Below are positions 1-4,512 of a stretch of 6,473 nt of DNA, piece after piece. The translations under genes were made by a program, and so were the position numbers. Source of the stretch: Paracoccaceae bacterium (lineage in GTDB: Bacteria; Pseudomonadota; Alphaproteobacteria; Rhodobacterales; Rhodobacteraceae). Location: NCBI GenBank assembly GCA_002401945.1, contig NVUP01000002.1:124014-130486 (forward strand), given 5' to 3'. Under the pieces are notes generated by a model. The model made no database searches. It was not told the origin of the DNA and saw only the letters and a program-made list of their open reading frames with translations. How positions within the stretch are numbered: the first letter of the stretch is position 1; every line of letters starts with the position of its first letter.

Positions 1-489
1 ACGGAAGAAATCCGCCAGGTTCAGCTCGGTGGTGGTACCGGTTTGGATACAAACGGTGGCACCGTCCAGTTCTGTGGCCGAGGAAACACCCAGATCCTTG
101 GGAACCATGAAGCCCTGGCCGTCATAGTAGTTGACGCCAACAAAGGTGAACTTCAGGTCGACATCGCGCGAGAAGGTCCAGGTGGTGTTCCGGGCCAGCA
201 TGTCGATCTCGCCGGACGCCAGCGCGGTGAAGCGGGTCTTGCCGGTGGTCGGAACAAATTCAACAGCCGTGGGATCACCCAGAACCGCAGCGGCAACGGC
301 GCGGCAGATGGAGACATCAAAGCCACCCCATTCGCCTTTGGCGTCGGGTGCAGCAAAACCAACCAGGCCGGTGGTGACGCCACAGTTCAGTTTGCCGCGA
401 GCTTTGACATCGTCAAGTGTGCCAGCAGCAGCAACCCCAGCAGCCAGGCCGGCTACAGTGAGCGCGCCCAAAAATACGGTTTTTTTCAT
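1..489 (-). CDS. aapJ: General L-amino acid ABC transporter, periplasmic substrate-binding protein (N-terminal part, cut by window edge)
   Basis: This gene encodes the periplasmic binding component of a polar amino-acid uptake system of the AapJQMP/BztABCD type, which delivers glutamate, glutamine, aspartate and other L-amino acids to an inner-membrane permease. Only the first 163 residues are visible, of roughly 340 usual for the family; the rest lies beyond position 1. Residues 1-22 form a signal peptide: two lysines at 2-3, a hydrophobic Ala/Gly/Leu/Val core, and a likely cleavage site at Ala-Ala-Ala before GTLDDV. The mature part opens with the family-typical GKLNCGVTTGLVGFAAPD (32-49), then GFDVSICRAVAAAVLGDP (56-73), the ligand-site stretch ALASGEIDMLARNTTWTFSRD (89-109) and VCIQTGTTTELNLADFF (146-162). 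The ATG at 489 is preceded by AGAGGT at 494-499, a good ribosome binding site. A 229-bp gap separates it from the ATP12 gene upstream, so it probably has its own promoter. Naming it Aap rather than Bzt is a convention; the substrate range cannot be read from the sequence. Confidence 0.93.
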   Translation of the reverse strand, partial: MKKTVFLGALTVAGLAAGVAAAGTLDDVKARGKLNCGVTTGLVGFAAPDAKGEWGGFDVSICRAVAAAVLGDPTAVEFVPTTGKTRFTALASGEIDMLARNTTWTFSRDVDLKFTFVGVNYYDGQGFMVPKDLGVSSATELDGATVCIQTGTTTELNLADFFR

Positions 490-493
490 TTTT

Positions 494-499
494 ACCTCT
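494..499 (-). promoter_or_regulatory. Ribosome binding site of aapJ
   Basis: The minus strand reads AGAGGT, 4 bases before the ATG at 489. It is the only plausible Shine-Dalgarno near this start and agrees with the signal peptide beginning at that methionine. Confidence 0.75.
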
Positions 500-518
500 T
501 CCTGATTTTTTCGCCTTG

Positions 519-552
519 GTCGGCGGTTCGTTACCGACACCAGCAATGTCGG
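519..552 (-). promoter_or_regulatory. Alternative hairpins in the aapJ leader
   Basis: On the minus strand CCGACA (552-547) is followed after 7 bases by its exact complement TGTCGG (539-534). The same GTCGGT segment (538-533) can instead pair with the downstream ACCGCCGAC (527-519) over a 5-base loop if three bases are bulged. The two stems share a strand and so exclude each other. They sit about 30 to 60 bases ahead of the aapJ start, inside the expected 5' leader. There is no U-tract after either stem, so this does not look like an intrinsic terminator. A regulatory role is inference; the stems are short (6 bp). Confidence 0.4.
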
Positions 553-578
553 AAATGGGACTGAAATAGGTTTTTCCC

Positions 579-641
579 CTAATTCGACGTTAAGTCTGGG
601 CTAATTCATCAACAAACGTCAAGTGCAGGACCACTAAATTC
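579..641 (-). repeat. Three GAATTAG-like repeats in the aapJ promoter region
   Basis: The minus strand carries GAATTTAG (641-634), GAATTAG (607-601) and GAATTAG (585-579). Starts are 33 or 34 and 22 bases apart, close to three and two helical turns, so the copies would lie on about the same face of the DNA. One copy is upstream of the candidate -35, one is in the spacer, and one is just downstream of the candidate -10. This is an arrangement expected for a repressor or activator binding cooperatively, but AT-rich 7-mers in an AT-rich gap can recur by chance. No known regulator is assigned. Confidence 0.3.
593..622 (-). promoter_or_regulatory. Candidate sigma70-type promoter of aapJ
   Basis: The minus strand has TTGACG at 622-617, matching the -35 hexamer at 5 of 6 positions. 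After 18 bases comes CAGACT (598-593), a weak -10 that keeps A2, A4 and T6. Alphaproteobacterial promoters are known to rely more on the -35 TTG than on a perfect -10. Transcription from here would give a leader of roughly 95 bases that includes the hairpins at 519-552. The location in the gap ahead of aapJ fits, but the -10 match is poor. Confidence 0.35.
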
Positions 642-718
642 GATGGTCGGATAGCGAACTTTTTGGGATTGACTGCATTTTCAGCCTTCAGGACGAGGTC
701 TGGTAATTTGCTGAACCG

Positions 719-1423
719 TCAAGAAAAATCGTAAAACCGCTTGGCATGCAGAAATGCCAGCCGCTTGATTTCGGCCTGGGCCTGGGCTTCTTCGTCCGGG
801 CCCCACTGTTCTTCCTGCCACAATTCGTCCAACCGCGACAACGTCCAGATCTCGGCAGCGCTGCGCCACCCAGCCGCCGCGGCAAACCCCAGTATCAAAG
901 ATCCGGACATGCTGACCAAATCATGGAAAGCGGCCAATTGGAACGCCGATAGGGCCTGAACCTTGGCCCGCAGGCTCTGCAACGCCTTTGTATCCTGCGG
1001 CTGATGTCGGATACCGCACCGCCGGTGCAATCGCACGCCCAGCTCGGTTGCGGCCCAATCCAGCGCCGGATTCCAGTGGTTGTTTTGTCGCTGAACCAGC
1101 TCAACCGGGCTCTCGGCGCGATAACACAAAAGGTCAGAATCGCCATAGTCTGCTAGCATGTTAGCTACTTCACCATGTTGCGCCCGTACCTTATCCAGCG
1201 CCGCATTGGCCGTGCGAGTGCAAGGCATGGTATGCGGATTAACCGCATCTTTCTGAGCCCGCCATTCGACGGCAATTGCCTCGGCCATGGCACGAGTGGG
1301 AAGGATCAGACCCGCCTTTGCGGGTGTTTTGACCGGGCGGCCATCCAATTCCACCCCGAATCGCCCCTCTGATTCGGTCACCTGGACCTGTTCCCAAAAC
1401 CGTTTTTGCTTCCATGTGCTCAT
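719..1423 (-). CDS. ATP12 family F1-ATPase assembly chaperone
   Basis: This 234-residue protein belongs to the ATP12 family (the COG5387 type), the alphaproteobacterial relatives of the mitochondrial chaperone that shields the F1 alpha subunit until it joins the catalytic hexamer. Length fits the family (about 235). Visible hallmarks are the N-terminal FW segment (9-10), LDGRPVKTP (26-34), the strongly conserved ADYGDSDLLCYRAESP (91-106), the W..ALDW stretch (117-123), SGSLILGFA (173-181) and a C-terminal WGPDEEA (207-213). There is no signal peptide or membrane segment, consistent with a cytoplasmic chaperone. The ATG at 1423 lies 3 bases after the HAD gene stop, with GGAG inside the HAD C-terminal codons as ribosome binding site, so it is the last gene of a coupled cluster. 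No clear intrinsic terminator follows its TGA. The bacterial role in F1 assembly is carried over from the family, not proved here. Confidence 0.9.
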   Translation of the reverse strand: MSTWKQKRFWEQVQVTESEGRFGVELDGRPVKTPAKAGLILPTRAMAEAIAVEWRAQKDAVNPHTMPCTRTANAALDKVRAQHGEVANMLADYGDSDLLCYRAESPVELVQRQNNHWNPALDWAATELGVRLHRRCGIRHQPQDTKALQSLRAKVQALSAFQLAAFHDLVSMSGSLILGFAAAAGWRSAAEIWTLSRLDELWQEEQWGPDEEAQAQAEIKRLAFLHAKRFYDFS

Positions 1424-1426
1424 GGT

Positions 1427-2095
1427 TCAGGCGCTCCAAAGTCGCTGCAACAGCGGTGCCAGGTCGGCAAAACTGTCGATAATGTGATCCGCACCCAACT
1501 GATCTGCCGGATGATAACCCCAGGTCACCGCAATGGTGGTCACGCCTGCAGCGCGTCCCATGTCAATGTCATAACTGGTGTCGCCAATCATCACCGTATG
1601 TTCCGGCGCAACTCCGGTTTCGGTCATCGCGGTGTGGATCATCGAGGGGTGCGGTTTTGACGGGTGGTGGTCAGCCGATTGCCGTGTGACAAAACAGCTC
1701 AGCTCATGTGTCGCAATCACCGCATCCAAGCCACGCTGGGATTTGCCCGTGGCCACGCCCAACAGATACTCCGGCACCGCGTGCAGCGCCGCCAGCATCT
1801 CAGTTGTGCCGGGATACAGCGGCGAATGCGTCGCCCCCGCAGCCTGACGTGACACCATATACGAGGCCTTGTAGCCCGCCACCAGCGCGTCACGTTTCTC
1901 GTCGTCAGCACCGGGGGCCAGTTTTGCCATCGCCAGATCTAATGAAAGACCAATAATCGACAGGATCGCCTCGCGTGAGGGCGCGACATGGCCAACTTCG
2001 GCAAAGGCCTCAGCCATAGCGCTGGTGATGGCAACCTGGCTGTCCACCAGGGTGCCATCCATATCAAACAGAACCAGCCGCAGGTCTGCGCTCAT
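1427..2095 (-). CDS. HAD superfamily phosphatase (HAD-IA, phosphoglycolate phosphatase-like)
   Basis: This is a 222-residue cytoplasmic phosphohydrolase of the haloacid dehalogenase superfamily. All four catalytic motifs are present: motif I DMDGTLVDS (11-19) with nucleophile Asp11 and acid/base Asp13; motif II VATGKS (114-119) with Thr116; motif III Lys147 in PSKPHP; motif IV GDTSYDIDM (171-179) with Asp172 and Asp176 for Mg2+. A helical cap domain fills about residues 18-90, as in subfamily IA. The closest well-known relatives are phosphoglycolate phosphatase (Gph) and PpaX-type enzymes, but the substrate cannot be fixed from motifs. The ATG overlaps the rluC-type stop as ATGA (2092-2095), and GAGGAG at 2101-2106 is an excellent ribosome binding site within the preceding gene. 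In this order it may act as a repair phosphatase, though its neighbours give no metabolic clue. Confidence 0.9.
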   Translation of the reverse strand: MSADLRLVLFDMDGTLVDSQVAITSAMAEAFAEVGHVAPSREAILSIIGLSLDLAMAKLAPGADDEKRDALVAGYKASYMVSRQAAGATHSPLYPGTTEMLAALHAVPEYLLGVATGKSQRGLDAVIATHELSCFVTRQSADHHPSKPHPSMIHTAMTETGVAPEHTVMIGDTSYDIDMGRAAGVTTIAVTWGYHPADQLGADHIIDSFADLAPLLQRLWSA

Positions 2096-3138
2096 TCCAT
2101 CTCCTCAAACGGATCTTCGGGCACATCTTTGGGATTCCACTGGAAATAATCCCAGGTGTCTTGCATGTGTGGTGGCAGCGGCGCGGTGATGTGCAGCACC
2201 GACTTGTTCACCGGGTGCTGGATCTTCAGGCTGCGCGCGTGCAGGTGCAGCTTTTTCGAGATATCGCCGCCCAGCTGTGCGCCCCAGCCATCGCCCAGGT
2301 TTTCCTGGCTTGAGCCACCGTATTTGCCATCGCCGATAATCGGATGACCCAGCTCGCCCATATGGGCGCGCAGCTGGTGGGTGCGGCCAGTGATCGGGTG
2401 CAGCGCCATCCAGGCAGCACGTCTGCCCGCGGCCTCCAGCATAACATAATCGGTGACTGCCTTTTTGGCGCCGGGGGTATCGTCGATGTCGCGCGGGTGC
2501 ACGTTATACATCTTCTCGCCCTCACCGTTTGGACCATGGCCAAAGGCCTTGACCAGCCCGGTCTTGATCATGCCGATCTTGGGGTGCGGCACCCCGGCCA
2601 CCACTGCCCAATAGATTTTCTGAGTCTCACGGTGGCGGAACGCTGCGGTCAGCGCCTTGGCCGACAGCCGGTCCCGCGCCAGCAGCAAAACACCCGAGGT
2701 GTCCTTGTCCAGCCGGTGCACCAGCTTTGGCTTGTCCTCATAGCCAAAGCGCAGCGCCTCGGCCAACCCGTCCACATGGCGGCTTTGACCGCTGCCACCC
2801 TGCACTGCCAACCCATGTGGCTTGTTCAGCGCAATCACATGATCGTCGCGGTAAATCACGCAGGACTGGATCAGCTTGATATCAGCATCCGAGAGGCGTC
2901 GCTCGGCGATGTCGTTGGGTCGGTGATCTTTGGCAGGCAGTGGTGGCACCCGCACCGTTTGCCCGGCCATCACCCGCGTCGAGGGCTTCACCCGACCACT
3001 GTCGACCCGCAGATCGCCCTTGCGGCACATCTTTTCGATGCGGCCCTGGCTAACATGTGGAAACAGCCGCCGCAGCCAGCGGTCCAGCCGCTGGTCCGTG
3101 TCGTCGTCCGAAACGATGATTTTCTGTACGCCGCTCAT
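2092..3138 (-). CDS. rluC: RluC-family 23S rRNA pseudouridine synthase
   Basis: This 348-residue enzyme isomerises specific uridines in RNA to pseudouridine; the RluC group acts on 23S rRNA (955, 2504 and 2580 in E. coli). An N-terminal S4 RNA-binding domain covers about residues 15-65 (QRLDRWLRRLFPHVSQGRIEKM, then GDLRVD and GQTVRVP). The catalytic domain follows, with IALNKPHGLAVQGG (102-115), the active-site HRLDKDTSGVLLLAR (141-155) carrying the essential Asp144, GRTHQLRAHM (251-260) and the HPIIGDGKYGG segment (265-275). The frame stays open upstream to 3465, but I chose the ATG at 3138: the S4 domain starts right after it, it has AAGAGGGG at 3146-3153 as ribosome binding site, and it overlaps the crcB stop as ATGA. 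Anything longer would overlap crcB almost completely. RluD or another RluA-family specificity is possible; the symbol is the most likely one, not certain. It is translationally coupled to crcB upstream and to the HAD gene downstream. Confidence 0.92.
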   Translation of the reverse strand: MSGVQKIIVSDDDTDQRLDRWLRRLFPHVSQGRIEKMCRKGDLRVDSGRVKPSTRVMAGQTVRVPPLPAKDHRPNDIAERRLSDADIKLIQSCVIYRDDHVIALNKPHGLAVQGGSGQSRHVDGLAEALRFGYEDKPKLVHRLDKDTSGVLLLARDRLSAKALTAAFRHRETQKIYWAVVAGVPHPKIGMIKTGLVKAFGHGPNGEGEKMYNVHPRDIDDTPGAKKAVTDYVMLEAAGRRAAWMALHPITGRTHQLRAHMGELGHPIIGDGKYGGSSQENLGDGWGAQLGGDISKKLHLHARSLKIQHPVNKSVLHITAPLPPHMQDTWDYFQWNPKDVPEDPFEEME

Positions 3139-3515
3139 GTCAGCACCCCTCTTGCGGCCATCAGGCCAAGAAACAATCCAGTCACCGATAACACCACCGA
3201 CATTGCTACATATAGCGCCGCATATCCCAGCGCCCCGCGTTCCATCAGACTGACTGTCTCCAATGAAAACGCCGAAAACGTGGTGAAGCCGCCCAGAAGC
3301 CCAGTCATCACAAAGGGGCTTAGATGCGTCAGCCCACGATGCGCTGCAAAAATCACAAAGACCCCCATCAGAAAGGATCCAACGACATTCACCGTTAGTA
3401 CAGCAACCGGAAATGGGTGGTGACCCAGCAGGCGGATCACGCCCAATCCTGCCACGTACCGGCACGCCGCGCCGATTGCGCCACCCAAGGCGACATATAA
3501 GACCGAATAAAACAT
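3135..3515 (-). CDS. crcB: Fluoride ion exporter CrcB/Fluc
   Basis: The product is a 126-residue inner-membrane fluoride channel, working as an antiparallel dimer to expel fluoride from the cytoplasm. Four hydrophobic membrane segments are visible, at roughly 4-28, 36-57, 66-88 and 99-120. Family signatures are GGAIGAACRY (11-20), TVNVVGSFLMG (41-51) with the conserved pore Asn43, and GLLGGFTTFSAFSLE (72-86), which contains the phenylalanines (Phe77, Phe80) and Thr-Thr-Phe-Ser segment associated with the fluoride path and the central Na+ site. The ATG at 3515 is chosen because the conserved YVALGGAIGAACRY begins immediately after it; the frame is open to 3659 but that would run into the crotonase gene. 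The ribosome binding site is weak (GAGAGA, 6 bases upstream). It lies 52 bp after the crotonase stop, and its own stop overlaps the rluC-type start. I see no fluoride riboswitch consensus in the 52-bp gap, so fluoride control at this place is not evident. Confidence 0.95.
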   Translation of the reverse strand: MFYSVLYVALGGAIGAACRYVAGLGVIRLLGHHPFPVAVLTVNVVGSFLMGVFVIFAAHRGLTHLSPFVMTGLLGGFTTFSAFSLETVSLMERGALGYAALYVAMSVVLSVTGLFLGLMAARGVLT

Positions 3516-3567
3516 GGGCGGTCTCTCGCGTGTGCTGCGCCGGATGTCAAGTTTTGCGGTGGGATTG

Positions 3568-4380
3568 TCATATTTTGGCAAAATCTCCGTGCCGTCCGAT
3601 CCCACCACTGAACCGGGCTGCCCCGGCAGTGCCCTCTTTGCGCACCGCGTCCAGGCCATTGGCCCATTCCACTTTCAACGCCTGGCGCACCGGCATACCG
3701 TGCGTTTCGATAATCGTGCGCCGGTCCGCGAGCATCGCCTGCTGCGGGAAGCGGGCAATCTCATGCGCCATCGCCTCGGCCGCCTGACGCGCGGTGCCAT
3801 GCGGCACCACCCGCTCGCACAGACCAATGCGATAACATTCCTCGGCCTCGACCTTGCGCCCGGTCATGGCGATCTCCAGCGCCTTGCCCTGCCCGACCAG
3901 ACGCGGCAACCGCACAGAGCCGCCATCGACCAGGCTGATCCCCCAGCGGCGGCAATACACGCCAAGATAGGCTGTTTGTGCCATCACCCGCACATCACAC
4001 CACAGTGCCAGCTCCATGCCTCCCGCCACGGCTGCACCTTCGATAGCGCCGATCACCGGCTTGGACAGTTCCAACCGGCTCGGCCCCATCGGGCCACGCG
4101 GGTCCGGAGTCGCGCCGTCGGAAAAAGCCAGTTTCTGCGCTATTTCGCGCTCGAACCGGTCCGGGTCTGACAGTGTTGCGCCGTATTTCAGATCCCAGCC
4201 GGCACAGAACGCGCCCCCTGCGCCCCAGAACACGGCGACAAGTGCCGTCTCATCCGCCTCAAATTCGGTAAAGGCATCGACCAGTGCCTGCGCCGAGTCC
4301 GGGTCCATGGCGTTGCGGGCCTCGGGTCGGTTGTGGATGATCGTCCAAACCCCCTCGGACTTTACTATTTCGATGCTCAT
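3568..4380 (-). CDS. Crotonase/enoyl-CoA hydratase family protein with an altered active site
   Basis: This 270-residue protein has the crotonase fold, whose members act on acyl-CoA thioesters (hydration, isomerisation, hydrolysis, dehalogenation). The oxyanion-hole segments are present: FCAGWDLK (58-65) and GAAVAGGMELALWCDVR (115-131). Glu123 matches the first catalytic glutamate of rat enoyl-CoA hydratase (Glu144). The second (Glu164 of rat) aligns with Cys143 in the segment LGVYCRRWGISLVDGGSVRLPR (139-160), and an Asp (152) precedes the GG. This CRRWG..L.DGG.VRLPR form is, as I recall, a recurring subgroup of proteins annotated only as crotonase/enoyl-CoA hydratase family, so classical hydratase activity is doubtful. 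The C-terminal half is normal for the fold (GRKVEAEECYRIGLCERVVP, 174-193). The start has a textbook GGAGGAGA ribosome binding site at 4387-4394. It follows a 132-bp gap after rarA and precedes crcB by 52 bp, so it may head the crcB-rluC-HAD-ATP12 cluster. Its substrate is unknown. Confidence 0.88.
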   Translation of the reverse strand: MSIEIVKSEGVWTIIHNRPEARNAMDPDSAQALVDAFTEFEADETALVAVFWGAGGAFCAGWDLKYGATLSDPDRFEREIAQKLAFSDGATPDPRGPMGPSRLELSKPVIGAIEGAAVAGGMELALWCDVRVMAQTAYLGVYCRRWGISLVDGGSVRLPRLVGQGKALEIAMTGRKVEAEECYRIGLCERVVPHGTARQAAEAMAHEIARFPQQAMLADRRTIIETHGMPVRQALKVEWANGLDAVRKEGTAGAARFSGGIGRHGDFAKI

Positions 4381-4386
4381 ACCCTG

Positions 4387-4394
4387 TCTCCTCC
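4387..4394 (-). promoter_or_regulatory. Strong ribosome binding site of the crotonase gene
   Basis: The minus strand reads GGAGGAGA, 6 bases before the ATG at 4380. It is the best Shine-Dalgarno in the window and settles the start of the crotonase gene. Its first G is also the last base of the GTTTG repeat at 4394-4398. Confidence 0.8.
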
Positions 4395-4423
4395 AAACAT
4401 GACGGTTTGAAAGGCAGTCAAAC
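4394..4423 (-). promoter_or_regulatory. Overlapping GTTTG/CAAAC inverted repeats before the crotonase gene
   Basis: On the minus strand the order is GTTTGA (4423-4418), 7 bases, TCAAAC (4410-4405), 6 bases, GTTTG (4398-4394). The central TCAAAC is an exact complement of the upstream GTTTGA (6 bp) and its CAAAC of the downstream GTTTG (5 bp), so either of two hairpins, or a DNA dyad, can form but not both. The downstream one ends on the first base of the ribosome binding site. The upstream GTTTGA also contains TTGACT (4421-4416), a possible -35, with no good -10 after it. An operator or an RNA switch are both possible; neither is shown. Confidence 0.4.
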
Positions 4424-4439
4424 AGAGCATCCCACGCAG

Positions 4440-4451
4440 GTCACCGGTGAC
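4440..4451. promoter_or_regulatory. Perfect 12-bp palindrome GTCACCGGTGAC, possible operator
   Basis: These 12 bases are identical on both strands. A further GTGAC half-site lies at 4469-4473, exactly 22 bp from the GTGAC half of the palindrome (4447-4451). The site is in the non-coding gap between rarA and the crotonase gene, 60 bp upstream of the crotonase start, where a transcription factor could act. A short palindrome in GC-rich DNA may also be chance or a restriction-type sequence. No T-tract follows it on either strand, so it is not a terminator. Confidence 0.35.
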
Positions 4452-4512
4452 GTCCCGTCTGCCAGAGTGTGACCCGGCGTTTACCGTGCATCTTCGACTT
4501 TCTAACGATGGG

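Noticed and set aside
571..585. Hairpin TAGG/CCTA near the T-run at 571-575, considered as terminator of the ATP12 cluster
   Set aside because: The stem is only 4 bp, and on the transcribed strand no U-tract follows it.
619..633. Possible sigma54 (-24/-12) promoter before aapJ on the minus strand, TGG-TCC-N5-TTGA
   Set aside because: The -24 GG is present but the -12 element has GA instead of the nearly invariant GC, so the match is not good enough.
2344..3423. Long open frame (359 codons) on the plus strand opposite the pseudouridine synthase and crcB
   Set aside because: It has no recognisable domain, lies fully antisense to two well-supported genes, and reads as typical shadow translation of GC-rich DNA (rich in His, Pro, Arg, Gln).
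3139..3465. N-terminal extension of the pseudouridine synthase by 109 residues
   Set aside because: The extension lies almost entirely over crcB in another frame, resembles no domain, and the S4 domain plus a good ribosome binding site begin at 3138.
3545..3550. Perfect -35 hexamer TTGACA in the gap before crcB
   Set aside because: At 17 bases the next hexamer is GAGAGA, not a -10, and transcription would start almost on the ATG. It is more likely chance.
3516..3659. N-terminal extension of CrcB by 48 residues
   Set aside because: It would overlap the crotonase C-terminus, and the conserved CrcB sequence starts at the ATG at 3515.
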